Source of the DNA: Limisphaerales bacterium
Lineage (GTDB): Bacteria > Verrucomicrobiota > Verrucomicrobiia > Limisphaerales > UBA11358
Length of the DNA stretch: 58,221 nt
Assembly: GCA_025362675.1 (NCBI GenBank)
Contig: JANYFN010000224.1
Location: 1-58,221 of the forward strand
Reading direction: 5' to 3'
The translations under genes and the position numbers were made by a program. The notes beneath the pieces were generated by a model. That model ran no database searches. It had not been told where the DNA came from and saw nothing but the letters and a program-made list of their open reading frames with translations. Positions 37,804 to 47,107 of this stretch are shown piece after piece (position 1 is the stretch's first letter; each line of letters opens with the position of its first letter).

Positions 37804-39357
37804 ATGACTAAAACTGCGCTTAAATGTTGTCTGTTATCCATTGGAATAATTCTCGCGTTGGGTGGCTCGGCTCGCGCGAATGTAACGTTGCCCGGAATTT
37901 TCTCCGACCACATGGTGTTGCAAAAAAATGTTGCCGTGCCGGTCTGGGGGTGGGCCGACCCCGGCGAAAAAATCACCGTCACCATTGCGGGACAAACCCG
38001 GACGGCGACGGCGGATACTGCGGGCAATTGGAAACTCAAGCTCGGTAAACTTTCTGCCGACAGCCCGTTGACCATGACGGTCACAGGCCACAACACCATC
38101 GTCATTCAGGACGTGTTGGTGGGGGAAGTCTGGCTGGCTTCGGGACAATCCAACATGCAGTTGTCCGTAAACGATGTGACGAACGCGTGGCAGGAAAAAG
38201 CGTCGGCAAAATTTCCGCAGATTCGAATGTTCACCGTGGGACGCGTTCCCGCTACCACACCGCAGACAAACTGCGGAGGCAAGTGGTTGGTCTGCGCTCC
38301 TGAAACCGTCGGCGGTTTCTCGGCGGCGGCCTATTTCTTTGGTCGGGAGCTACACCAAAAACTAACCGTGCCGGTGGGCTTGATTCATTCTTCGTGGGGC
38401 GGCACGCCCATCGAGACTTGGACAAGTATGCCGAAAATGGAAGCCAAGCCGGAATTGGCACCGGTGTTAAAAAATTGGCAAGCCACGCTGTATCCGTATG
38501 ACGAAGAAAAGGCGCAGGCACAATATGTTCAAATGCTAGAAAACTGGACGAACAACGCGGCAAAGCTAAAAGCGGACGGAAAAACCGTTCCGCCCCGGCC
38601 ACAAAAAAAAGGTGATCCGCGGCTCGACAAAAATTATCCCGCGAATCTTTTCAACGGCATGATTGCGCCCATCATCCCTTACGCGATTCGCGGCGCGATT
38701 TGGTATCAGGGCGAAAATAATGCCGCGAACGACTTGGCTAAACTCTATTCCATCCAGCTACAAAGCATGATTCAAGATTGGCGGCAACGCTGGGACGAAG
38801 GTGATTTTCCGTTCGCTTGGGTGCAATTGCCGAACTTTCATCCGCGAACTAAAAATCCGGTTGAAACCAATTACAACAACTGGTGCGTTGTTCGCGAAGA
38901 GATGCTAAAAACGCTCGCCGTAAAAAATACCGGCATGGCGATCACGGTTGATGTGGGCGAGGCAAATAATATTCATCCAAAAAACAAACAGGCGGTTGGT
39001 TACCGACTGGCGTTGTGGGCGCTTGCCAAAGTGTATGGCAAGGATATTCCCTACTCCGGTCCGCTGCCTGACGGACAAAAAATCAAAGGCGACAAAATTA
39101 TTTTGTCGTTCAGGCACACCGACGGCGGATTAGTTACCAAAGCTGGAGACTTGAAAGGTTTTGCCATTGCGGGCGAAGATCATCATTGGATTGCGGCCAA
39201 CGCTCGCATAGAGGGCAAGAAGGTCATCGTCTCCAGCCCGGAAGTGAAATCACCAGCGGCGGTGCGCTACGCTTGGGCGGCCAATCCCGACTGCAATCTT
39301 TTCAACGGTGCGGGTCTGCCCGCCTCGCCTTTCCGAACCGATGGCTGGGAGCGATAG
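37804..39357 (+). CDS. Sialate O-acetylesterase-like SGNH enzyme
   Basis: This 517-residue protein with a signal peptide is the last gene of the eight-gene operon. It begins VTLPGIFSDHMVLQKNVAVP, typical of the family, then a beta domain, then GEVWLASGQSNMQLSV with nucleophile Ser116. IWYQGENNA and DVGEANNIHPKNK (catalytic His) complete the expected blocks. Despite the family name, such enzymes in polysaccharide loci often remove O-acetyl groups from plant or algal glycans. No sialic acid genes are nearby, so I favour that role. Confidence 0.88.
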   Translation: MTKTALKCCLLSIGIILALGGSARANVTLPGIFSDHMVLQKNVAVPVWGWADPGEKITVTIAGQTRTATADTAGNWKLKLGKLSADSPLTMTVTGHNTIVIQDVLVGEVWLASGQSNMQLSVNDVTNAWQEKASAKFPQIRMFTVGRVPATTPQTNCGGKWLVCAPETVGGFSAAAYFFGRELHQKLTVPVGLIHSSWGGTPIETWTSMPKMEAKPELAPVLKNWQATLYPYDEEKAQAQYVQMLENWTNNAAKLKADGKTVPPRPQKKGDPRLDKNYPANLFNGMIAPIIPYAIRGAIWYQGENNAANDLAKLYSIQLQSMIQDWRQRWDEGDFPFAWVQLPNFHPRTKNPVETNYNNWCVVREEMLKTLAVKNTGMAITVDVGEANNIHPKNKQAVGYRLALWALAKVYGKDIPYSGPLPDGQKIKGDKIILSFRHTDGGLVTKAGDLKGFAIAGEDHHWIAANARIEGKKVIVSSPEVKSPAAVRYAWAANPDCNLFNGAGLPASPFRTDGWER

Positions 39358-39370
39358 GCACGATGCTAAA

Positions 39371-39390
39371 ATCCGAAATAGAATTCGGAT
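39371..39390 (+). terminator. Weak hairpin after the eight-gene operon
   Basis: ATCCGAA (39371-39377) pairs with TTCGGAT (39384-39390) around a 6-base loop, 13 bp past the stop at 39357. No T-run follows. It could end or attenuate the operon before operator site 5. Confidence 0.35.
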
Positions 39391-39449
39391 GATTGGATGT
39401 GATTGCATCTTGATAGAGCCATAACGTTGGGTAGCGGTATTTATGCTCA

Positions 39450-39465
39450 CCACGAATTCTCGTGA
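39450..39465 (+). promoter_or_regulatory. Candidate operator palindrome, site 5
   Basis: CCACGAATTCTCGTGA, followed by TTG, lies 41 bp upstream of the pseudopilin ATG at 39507. Site 6 has almost the same spacing to its own pseudopilin. Confidence 0.68.
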
Positions 39466-39506
39466 TTGTGCAATTTTTGAACCATTGCAAAATATGGATC
39501 CTCCGA

Positions 39507-40319
39507 ATGAAAAAAATTGCCATTGCCCACAGCCGTCATGGCTCCAGTGCTGCCTTCACGCTCATTGAGCTGCTGGTAGTCATTGCCATCATCGCTATCC
39601 TTGCGGCCATGCTGCTGCCTGCGCTGGCCAAGGCAAAGGAGAAAGCTAAGACCATCTCCTGTCTGAACAATCTCAAGCAGATTGGTCTTTTTCTGCAACT
39701 CTACACCGACGATAGCAGTGATGTTTTTCCAGCCTGTCGCAAACAAGATTCGACGCTGCCGACGATGGATGATTGGTGGGGTAATTATTTAGGCAAGTAT
39801 TCGGCGGGAAATTCAAATCTCTTTCACTGTCCCGTGCTAACGGATACTCGTAATCAATATACCGCCAATTTCAAATGGAGTTGGACGGGCGTTGCCAACC
39901 CCGGCGATCGAATCGGTTATTCGGCGAATGTTTTTTTCTTGTTCTACCCGGCCCCGGTAATTCAACCGCAAGTAACGGTTACCGTCGGCGGGGTATCTTA
40001 TACGACTCAATATAAATTCAAGAGAACGGCGATTCAGCGCCCTTGTGACTGCTTAGTTATTGGTGACGCTGAAGGTTGGTGGAGCATGAGTTCTTACTGG
40101 CCGAACGGAGTGATGGATGGGTCTAATCCGCTTTACGAAGGCATTGCCTGCCGACATGGTGGCTTTGGGAGTAAAGGTATCAATGGCGGTCAGGGCGTAG
40201 TGGTTTTTGCTGATAGTCACTCCGAAGCGCGTAAAGATGCGAACATCAACCCACAGACCGGCAATAAGCTGAAAAACTCAAGATACTGGGATCCGCTCCT
40301 GCGCGCCGGCGATCAATAA
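39507..40319 (+). CDS. Pseudopilin-like protein, H-X9-DG/DUF1559 type
   Basis: This protein is 270 residues from the ATG at 39507, giving leader [16 protein letters not shown], then [20 protein letters not shown] with Glu5. A possible GTG at 39462 lies inside the palindrome and would add a non-leader-like stretch, so I reject it. The C-terminal motif is [11 protein letters not shown], with Ser in place of the usual Gly. It heads a two-gene unit with the FucU-like gene 15 bp downstream. Confidence 0.86.
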   Translation: MKKIAIAHSRHGSSAAFTLIELLVVIAIIAILAAMLLPALAKAKEKAKTISCLNNLKQIGLFLQLYTDDSSDVFPACRKQDSTLPTMDDWWGNYLGKYSAGNSNLFHCPVLTDTRNQYTANFKWSWTGVANPGDRIGYSANVFFLFYPAPVIQPQVTVTVGGVSYTTQYKFKRTAIQRPCDCLVIGDAEGWWSMSSYWPNGVMDGSNPLYEGIACRHGGFGSKGINGGQGVVVFADSHSEARKDANINPQTGNKLKNSRYWDPLLRAGDQ

Positions 40320-40334
40320 AATTTACCCACTTCC

Positions 40335-40868
40335 ATGAAAACTAAAATCATCACCACTTGCCTACTCTTGTCGCTTATGACTTCAGCGCTATCCGCCGCC
40401 GATAACTGGCGGGAAAAATTGCAGCAAGAATTGCCGCTGCTCGGCCATCGCAACTGGATTGTCGTCGCCGACGCGGCATATCCGTGGCAAACCGCACCGG
40501 GCATCGAGACGATTTACGTCACGGCCGACCAGCTTGAAGTCGTCAAAGGCGTCATCGCGGAACTCGCCAAGACCAAGCATGTCAAGCCGACGATTTATAC
40601 TGACGCCGAGATGAAATTCGTTGCCGAGAAAAACTCACCTGGCATCGGCGCCTATCGTGATGGTTTGCAAAAAATTCTAACAAACCAGCCAGCGAAAGTT
40701 TTGCCGCACGAACAGATCATCGGCAAGCTGGATGAAGCAGGTAAGACGTTCAAGGTGCTGCTCATCAAGACGTCGCTAACCAAGCCCTACACCTCGGTTT
40801 TCTTCCAGTTAGAATGCGGTTATTGGAATGCCGATTCGGAAGCTGAATTGCGCCGGGCAATGAAGTGA
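40335..40868 (+). CDS. Exported RbsD/FucU-like protein (possible fucose mutarotase)
   Basis: This 177-residue protein has a clear signal peptide (MKTKIITTCLLLSLMTSALS/AA). The mature part contains LGHRNWIVVADAAYP, matching the GHGDEIIFSDAHFP block of E. coli FucU in which the His and Asp are functional (here His38 and Asp46). Near the end, KTFKVLLIKTSLTKPYTSVFF aligns with the FucU region ending KYGNILL, with Tyr152 at the position of the active-site Tyr. FucU interconverts alpha- and beta-L-fucose; RbsD does so for ribose. Those enzymes are cytoplasmic, so a signal peptide is unusual. In a cluster with four fucosidase domains, a periplasmic anomerase for released L-fucose is a reasonable but untested inference. 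Confidence 0.65.
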   Translation: MKTKIITTCLLLSLMTSALSAADNWREKLQQELPLLGHRNWIVVADAAYPWQTAPGIETIYVTADQLEVVKGVIAELAKTKHVKPTIYTDAEMKFVAEKNSPGIGAYRDGLQKILTNQPAKVLPHEQIIGKLDEAGKTFKVLLIKTSLTKPYTSVFFQLECGYWNADSEAELRRAMK

Positions 40869-41056
40869 CACAAATTATCGGAATAATTAAGCCTTTATGA
40901 TATCTCGCCATAGCCCGCTATTGCCTTTGTTAGTGATGGTTTGCGGGACGGCGCAGGCAGCCTGCAAGAGACACTAGGGTTAGCTGTCTCAATTGATTCA
41001 ACCAAGGATAATGTATTCCACCGTTTGGTTTATCCGGGCACAGACCAGCCATTTCA

Positions 41057-41072
41057 CCACGAGTTCTCGGGA
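41057..41072 (+). promoter_or_regulatory. Candidate operator palindrome, site 6
   Basis: CCACGAGTTCTCGGGA, followed by TTG, lies 42 bp upstream of the pseudopilin ATG at 41115. Its spacing and the three bases that follow match site 5, although the flanks are otherwise unrelated. Confidence 0.66.
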
Positions 41073-41114
41073 TTGAATAATTTAAAAAATCCTTCAAATT
41101 CTAGATATAGCCGT

Positions 41115-41906
41115 ATGAAGTCCTTAAAAAATTTGGATAGGTCCTGCAGACTAACTTATGCCTTCACGCTGATTGAGCTGCTGGTGGTGATTGCCATCAT
41201 CGCCATTCTGGCCTCGATGTTGCTACCTGTGCTCGCCCAAGCTAAAGCCAAGGCCTACGGCATACAATGCGTTTCCAATCTGAGGCAGGTCACGGTGGCC
41301 ATCAATATGTTTGCGAATGATAACGGCGACCGCATGCCGTTCGGAGTGGATGCCAGTGGCAACCCTAATGGCGGCCTTGCTCCTGAAGCCATCACCTGTT
41401 CATTGGTGGGCGGGGTTTCCGTGCATCCCCAGTTAGTCTATCAGCTAGACCCGTATCTTTCAGGAAAAAGAAATTTAAATGCGCCATACCAAGGTTGGAC
41501 CGTAAGCCCGGTTGCCATCTGCCCTGCCTTCATAAAAAACTCACAATATGTTGCGCGCTCGCCGGATCCAGTTGAGCCGGACTATCGACGCGCCAACTAT
41601 CGTTTGCGATCGTATGTCGAGGGAAAAACCATGTGGGATTCTGCTAAGAGCCCAAAGTGGTCCACCGTTCAAAACCCGTCGCAAAATGGAGCGCTCGCTG
41701 ATTTCGACCGCGCTTTTCCGGGAGCCAATAGTGGCACTATCACCGCCTACAATGATTGGGCACAACTGCCAGATTTTCCCGTGCATGGCCATAGTCGGGT
41801 TTACGCTTACTTTGACAGCCACGTGGCTACTCTGAGCCTCGCCAAGCATTCCGATAGCCTGACCACCAATCAACTGCCCAGCGGGTGGATAAGCGTCACG
41901 CAATGA
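41115..41906 (+). CDS. Pseudopilin-like protein, H-X9-DG/DUF1559 type
   Basis: This protein is 263 residues from the ATG at 41115 (leader [16 protein letters not shown]). The pseudopilin block [20 protein letters not shown] carries Glu5. The C-terminal motif is [12 protein letters not shown], again with Ser instead of Gly. The frame is open further upstream to 40941, but that extension crosses the palindrome and destroys the leader, so the downstream ATG is preferred. It is followed 4 bp later by the GH50-like gene, so the two are surely co-transcribed. Confidence 0.85.
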   Translation: MKSLKNLDRSCRLTYAFTLIELLVVIAIIAILASMLLPVLAQAKAKAYGIQCVSNLRQVTVAINMFANDNGDRMPFGVDASGNPNGGLAPEAITCSLVGGVSVHPQLVYQLDPYLSGKRNLNAPYQGWTVSPVAICPAFIKNSQYVARSPDPVEPDYRRANYRLRSYVEGKTMWDSAKSPKWSTVQNPSQNGALADFDRAFPGANSGTITAYNDWAQLPDFPVHGHSRVYAYFDSHVATLSLAKHSDSLTTNQLPSGWISVTQ

Positions 41907-41910
41907 TTAT

Positions 41911-44019
41911 ATGGCTTTCGTGATGCGTTACCGATTTCAATGCTGGCAATGGATTTTATCAGCCGCGTTGGTGGCTGTCCAAGTTTGCGCTACCAGAGCG
42001 GAACCTGTCTCGAATAGTCACACGCTAGAAGGTCGCACGAATGATTTAGTGATACTGAATTTTGCCTCTGCCGAAGCGATCAAGCATCTGGCCGCACCGA
42101 AAGCTTTTAACTTAGACCGCAGCGCTGAATCAGTAGTAATCAGTGGGCCGCTGATAGGAAGAAGTCAAACTCTTGCCATCACTTCCGGGGCACAACCGTG
42201 GAATCTTTCCAACTATCTTTATTTGGCCGCCGATGTTCACAATGGCAGCTCTCAAGAAGTGACAATTGTGTGCCGAGTGGAAGATCCCGACTATGTTGGT
42301 TGGCATCATTACGCTGAATCAGTTGCCCGCGTGGAGGCTGGCGAAACGACCACGGTTCTGGTTTTCCTGAAAAGAAAAAATGCGCCGGATGAAACGCTCA
42401 AGACGCTTTTCCCCGGCATGGATGCCCTACCCAATGGTTATATGCCGCATTGGAGCGGACTAGACCCAACGCGCATCTCTAAAATAGTTATGGGATTGGA
42501 ATCATGGGGAACAAATCTCAATTTGGAATTGCGCAATCTGCGCGCAATCGGAATTTGCGATTCCGCACCGCTGACGACCGCTGATTATTTTCCGTTCATA
42601 GATTTGTATGGCCAGTTCCGGCACGCGGATTGGCCGACCAAAATTCATTCACCTAAAGATTTAGCTGTGCAACGAAAGGCGGAAGCAGCGCTGTTACAAG
42701 CTAGCCCGCGCCCGCCGTCGTGGGATAAATACGGTGGTTTCAAGGATGGCCCGCAACTTGCCGCCAGCGGAAATTTTCGAGTTGAAAAATATGCCGGTAA
42801 GTGGTGGCTAGTAGATCCCGAGGGACGACTTTTCTGGTCCCACGGTGTCACGGGCGTCGGTGTGTCGTCAACCGCTCCGGTGCAGGGACGCAAGAAATTT
42901 TTTACCGAACTTCCAACCACGGACCAGAGCGACCCCAAAGGAGTAAACTGGTATTTGGCCAACCTAAAACTGAAGTATGGCGTCCACGCAGAAGCCGCCG
43001 CCGCTACGCTTGCTCACGAACGGCTGCCAAGTTGGGGGCTGAATACGCTGGCGTGCTGGTCGGACCAGAAGATTACCAGCCTTGATAAAACTCCCTATAC
43101 AAAAATCCTCAATATCGGCGGACCTAAACTAGCTCCAAGCCTGAGACTTTCCGATCCATTTAATACGGCTTTGGCGCGTAGTGCCCGCCGCGCTTATGAA
43201 GGTGAAAAAAATTCCACCGCCAAAGATCCTTGGTGCATCGGTTACTTCATCGGCAACGAATTGGAATGGCGCGGTGGACCGGAAATTGTCAACGAAGTTC
43301 TTACTGCGCCAGCAAAAAAAGCTGGTAAAAAAGCGTTGGTGGAACTGTTGCAAGCGCGCCATTTTACGATTACTAACCTCAATACGGCGTGGCATACAAC
43401 TTATCTCTCTTGGGATAACTTGCTTGCATCGACCAATAAGGTGGACGCTACGCTTGCGCTTGAGGATTTTACGGCATTTAACGAGCAATTGGCGGAGCGT
43501 TATTATCAAACTTGCGAAGCTGAATTGAAGCGGGCTACGCCTAACAAACTCAATCTCGGCTCGCGTTTCCACACTGTGAACCCGATCGCTGTCCGGGCCG
43601 CAGCCAAGCATTGCGACGTAGTGAGTTTCAATAAATACAACACCAGCATCCGCAATCTGAATCTGCCCGACGCTCTTGATCGCCCTGTCATTATTGGCGA
43701 ATTTCACTTTCCGGCCTGGGATCGTAGCTTTGCGGCCACGGCCGATTGCAGCCAACTTTGTGAAAAGCAACGCGCGGACAGCTATTGGTATTACATTACT
43801 GGCGCGCTGGATAATGCGTTAATCGTCGGCACACACTGGTTTCAATACTTGGACCAGCCGCTGATCGGCCGTGGTGATGGCGAAAATTTCCCTATCGGCT
43901 TCGTTGATGTCACCGACACGCCCTACGACGCGCTGACCAAGGTGACGCGCGAACTGGGCGATAATCTCTATGTCCGCCGACTTCAAGCCAACCGCGCTGC
44001 CGAAACAAAAAACCGGTGA
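41911..44019 (+). CDS. GH50-like glycoside hydrolase (beta-agarase family)
   Basis: This 702-residue protein starts with a signal peptide; ATG codons at 41911 or 41923 are both possible. Residues about 45-220 are a beta-sandwich resembling the CBM-like domain of GH50 enzymes. The catalytic barrel has the family phrases GKWWLVDPEGRLFWSHGVTG and GYFIGNELEWRG (probable acid/base Glu450). The probable nucleophile Glu597 is in IIGEFHFPAWDRS, where agarases usually read GEFHFGALDRG. GH50 members cleave beta-1,4-galactosidic bonds in agarose. The changed residues after the nucleophile suggest a different galactan or related substrate. It is paired with a pseudopilin under palindrome site 6. Confidence 0.75.
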   Translation: MAFVMRYRFQCWQWILSAALVAVQVCATRAEPVSNSHTLEGRTNDLVILNFASAEAIKHLAAPKAFNLDRSAESVVISGPLIGRSQTLAITSGAQPWNLSNYLYLAADVHNGSSQEVTIVCRVEDPDYVGWHHYAESVARVEAGETTTVLVFLKRKNAPDETLKTLFPGMDALPNGYMPHWSGLDPTRISKIVMGLESWGTNLNLELRNLRAIGICDSAPLTTADYFPFIDLYGQFRHADWPTKIHSPKDLAVQRKAEAALLQASPRPPSWDKYGGFKDGPQLAASGNFRVEKYAGKWWLVDPEGRLFWSHGVTGVGVSSTAPVQGRKKFFTELPTTDQSDPKGVNWYLANLKLKYGVHAEAAAATLAHERLPSWGLNTLACWSDQKITSLDKTPYTKILNIGGPKLAPSLRLSDPFNTALARSARRAYEGEKNSTAKDPWCIGYFIGNELEWRGGPEIVNEVLTAPAKKAGKKALVELLQARHFTITNLNTAWHTTYLSWDNLLASTNKVDATLALEDFTAFNEQLAERYYQTCEAELKRATPNKLNLGSRFHTVNPIAVRAAAKHCDVVSFNKYNTSIRNLNLPDALDRPVIIGEFHFPAWDRSFAATADCSQLCEKQRADSYWYYITGALDNALIVGTHWFQYLDQPLIGRGDGENFPIGFVDVTDTPYDALTKVTRELGDNLYVRRLQANRAAETKNR

Positions 44020-44317
44020 AGTCAATCCATCCAAAATTAAAAAGAAATTAAATTAGGCTTTCTAGCCAACCAATAAAGAAGAACAGCTCACACGCAAACT
44101 TGCGCAAATGTATTCCCGAATAATTTGGTTCAACAGGCCGCGAATCCTGCGCGACTGATCTTACTACGATTTTTGCTGCTTATGTAACGGTATCAATTAT
44201 TTTGCGAATGAAGCCGAAAGCGCGAACTTTCAAGCGATTGAGAACTCCACGCATTAACACTTCCCTTCAGCCGGATGTGGGCAAAAGTAGCGAGCGTCAA
44301 AACCGTTTTAATATGGG

Positions 44318-46315
44318 TCACCAAGCCAACAGGAAGCTAAGTGGACACTTAAGAAACCTGCTGATGATCGCCTGATAGAATTGCTGACGCTCCGGTCCCC
44401 GCAGGTTCCGCGCGCGGATCGCCACGAACAGCGCCAGGCTGAAGCTGACCAGAATATTTAACAGGCCAATGCCAAGAATACCGATCCCAATCCATAAGGT
44501 CGAAAGCACCCAGAAGTGTTCGCCACCCAAGGCTGCGAACGCTGCCGTGACTTGCCCCGTGGAGAGCGTGACGTGGCGCACATCGAGCGGTAGCCCAAAG
44601 AAAACCGCCACGGACGGAATAATTCCGAGCATCAAACCAAGCGAGATGTTTCCTCCCAAACCGGCGATGTTTTGCTCGAGCCAAACCGCTAGGTGCCGCG
44701 TGCGCGTCGGGCCGAAAAAGCGTTGCAATCCGCGATGCTGCGCCAGTGCGGCGCTGAGTTGATGCAGCACAAACCAGTTGTCCAACCAGGCGGCAAATAA
44801 ACTCGATAACCACAATAGCACGCCGGTGAACATCGCAAAAATCCAGCAGCCGCTCCAGGGCGCCACCGTTCCCAAAATCAGCTCCGCCTTGTGCTCGTTG
44901 ACAATGTGGTCGCCGGTAATACCGCGCCAAAGCACGTCAAGAATCCAAGTCGCGGGAATCACCAGCGCAAGATTCCCGAACACTGACGCGATCTGCGATC
45001 GGATGAGAAAGACTACTTCATCCACCAGCGCGTCGAGTTGTGCTGTCGTGTGCAACTCACTCATCCGCCGCGCCAGCGCGGGGGCCGTGGTCGCAGGTTG
45101 TTTGGTAGCCACGGAAAAACCACACAACTGCACCACCACGAAACTCACTGCGTAGTTCAGCCCGAAAAAGGCGCCCTTGAAAAACTCGGCGAGCACGAGC
45201 TTGGCCAGAAGTAGTTTCAAAAAAGTCGTTACGCCCAGGATCACGCCGCCGCCGGCCGCGCTGCGCAGCATGGCGGCGTATTCCCGGCCATTGCGCGCGA
45301 CGTAATGTTCCCCGGTCTCGGCATTTCGCTCCACGATCCGCCGCGTGAGTAAATGCAGGTTTTGACGGCACAACTCCCGCACGCTCCGGCGCGCATGATT
45401 TTGCCGCACCAGCTCGGCGATGATCGCCAGCTTACGCTCCGGCGTCAGTGCGGGGGCAGACCAGGCCTCCAGCAATAATTCCAGCCGCCGCACTTGGGCG
45501 CGCAAGCGTTCGATGTCATATACCAACGCCGTGCTGACCCCGGATTTTTCCAAGTGTCCGGTGACTTCATCCACGGCGCGGTCACACGCATCGGCCACGC
45601 CGCGCACTACGTTCAATTCCGCAGCCAATTCAGTCAACGGAGCACCTGCCTCCCGGCAAGCGAGCAATGCTTCCACCGCTGGCGTAAGTTTTTGAAAGGG
45701 TAGTTCCCGGAACGCAACCTTGCCGAGCCGCGCCCGCACTTCGCGATTTGAACCCACGACGCAGATGCGATCGGCGAGTTGGATCATCGCATCCTCGAGG
45801 TCGGTCCGGAGCAACACCCAACTGCCCTCCGCCGCAATTTCTCCGTGATGAAATAGCTCAATGATCCGGCTGGCAAGTTCGGCATCAAGTTTTTCCAACC
45901 AGACAGACGCCGATTCGCTTGGAAACAAACGGTCAAATATATCCGCGAGATCCCGCGTTTGCGGCGGATCGGGCAGCAGACCGGAGACCAGCCGGGACAA
46001 CAGTTCATGCGTGAATCCCGCGCCCTGCGGTAAGCCCGTATCGGCAAACAAATCCAGCGCCTCGGTATCGCGCACGATGGAACGCAACGTTTGCGCCAGG
46101 CGTTGGTGTGCTTCAGGCTGGCGCTCCAGCAATTGGAGCAGCAGCCGCAACCGCATCCCCGGCACATCCCGCCGCACCCACGACAGCAAATCCTCCAGCC
46201 ACGCCGCTCGCTCGGCGAGCGGCAGATCGGGACGCGCGTGTGTCAGCAGCGCCTCCAAAGCAGGTCGGCCTCGCCGCGACGCCAGCTTATCTTTGAAATG
46301 TTGCCACCCAATCAT
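44318..46315 (-). CDS. Gcr-family membrane protein ('site-specific recombinase', PF10136)
   Basis: This 665-residue protein has a helical N-terminal half (about 1-340) rich in Leu, Arg and Glu. Several membrane segments lie at about 345-640, including ILGVTTFLKLLLAKLVLAEF, NYAVSFVVVQLCGFSVATKQ, WIFAMFTGVLLWLSSLFAAW and LLNILVSFSLALFVAI. Phrases such as KGAFFGLNYAVSF and LGGNISLGLMLGIIPS match the family annotated as Gcr site-specific recombinase. That name rests on early genetic data; the sequence looks like an integral membrane protein without a known recombinase active site. It is convergent with the GH50 unit and unrelated to the sugar genes by content. Its base composition appears more GC-rich than the surrounding intergenic DNA. 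Confidence 0.8.
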   Translation of the reverse strand: MIGWQHFKDKLASRRGRPALEALLTHARPDLPLAERAAWLEDLLSWVRRDVPGMRLRLLLQLLERQPEAHQRLAQTLRSIVRDTEALDLFADTGLPQGAGFTHELLSRLVSGLLPDPPQTRDLADIFDRLFPSESASVWLEKLDAELASRIIELFHHGEIAAEGSWVLLRTDLEDAMIQLADRICVVGSNREVRARLGKVAFRELPFQKLTPAVEALLACREAGAPLTELAAELNVVRGVADACDRAVDEVTGHLEKSGVSTALVYDIERLRAQVRRLELLLEAWSAPALTPERKLAIIAELVRQNHARRSVRELCRQNLHLLTRRIVERNAETGEHYVARNGREYAAMLRSAAGGGVILGVTTFLKLLLAKLVLAEFFKGAFFGLNYAVSFVVVQLCGFSVATKQPATTAPALARRMSELHTTAQLDALVDEVVFLIRSQIASVFGNLALVIPATWILDVLWRGITGDHIVNEHKAELILGTVAPWSGCWIFAMFTGVLLWLSSLFAAWLDNWFVLHQLSAALAQHRGLQRFFGPTRTRHLAVWLEQNIAGLGGNISLGLMLGIIPSVAVFFGLPLDVRHVTLSTGQVTAAFAALGGEHFWVLSTLWIGIGILGIGLLNILVSFSLALFVAIRARNLRGPERQQFYQAIISRFLKCPLSFLLAW

Positions 46316-46853
46316 AGATACAATTCAGAAACGAACCGACGTAATGTTCACGAACGAAGCCTGACTGTCCAACCCGCCGTGACACCAGAATCGTCTGACT
46401 GATTTTGATTCAATAAGATTGAACCCACGGCGCGGTTTGAACGGCGGGCCAATTTTGCTCCGCCTCATTCTCATTGTTTACGGGAGCGGCCACATATTCG
46501 CGCCATTCCGCCGACACCAAATTCGGATCTTGCCAATAGTCAGCGTGGAATTATTCGACAAAAGCAAGGCTCTGAATCCTAGACTGGATCGCAGATTCAC
46601 TCATATCTGCAAGTGTAATTGCTCATGCTCCGCCGGGCAGAAAAGCCTCTTTACCGCCCTCCTCGACCAGTCTTTCCTTATCGTTTCGGTCTTCGGCGGC
46701 GTCGCTGGCGCTTGCCACAACTGGCACTTTTTGCCTGCTCGAATTCGATACAAGATTCCAATCTTCGGATTCGACCGGCGGCGTTGGTTTTACCGCAAGT
46801 TTGCTCGTGCACGTTGGTTTTATCCGCATGATAAAAAAGTATCGCCCAGCCAC

Positions 46854-47080
46854 TTGACGGACGCTATGGGGTGAAATCCCCACCGTCAATCAAGGGGGCT
46901 GAAACTGAACCAATCGCAAATCGGAGCTGAAAAATGCTAAGCCCGTAGCAGAATCGGTGAACTAACGAGCGCGAAGGTAACGATTAGATTCTTGCCATGA
47001 CTATTGGGGAATAACCGGAAGTTAGTCCACTGGAATGATGGACATCGTTCGTGAAAGCTCGCCTGATTTTGATAAAACAA
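46854..47080 (+). ncRNA. Candidate structured RNA, possibly a group II intron 5' remnant
   Basis: TTGACGG (46854-46860) pairs with CCGTCAA (46883-46889), enclosing GGGG-TGAAAT-CCCC (46868-46881). Further on are AATCG/CGATT and GTCCA/TGGAC hairpins. The purine-rich style (CGAAGGTAACG, CCGGAAGTTAGTCCACTGG) reminds me of domain I of bacterial group II introns. No reverse transcriptase and no domain V are present. The GGGGTGAAATCCCC piece also resembles one FMN riboswitch stem, but the other conserved FMN riboswitch elements are missing. Confidence 0.25.
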
Positions 47081-47107
47081 TTCGCAATGGAGTGGATGAA
47101 TTAAAAT

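Noticed and set aside
39462..39506. Upstream GTG start for the pseudopilin
   Set aside because: It falls inside the palindrome and puts 15 unlikely residues before a good leader; the ATG at 39507 fits the family.
46419..46874. 151-residue open frame in the Gcr-GH95 gap
   Set aside because: The composition is not protein-like, there is no family signature or start context, and an overlapping frame on the other strand is equally long.
46868..46885. GGGGTGAAATCCCCACCG resembling an FMN riboswitch stem
   Set aside because: The following conserved GGCGGT...GCGAGC elements are absent and no riboflavin gene is downstream.
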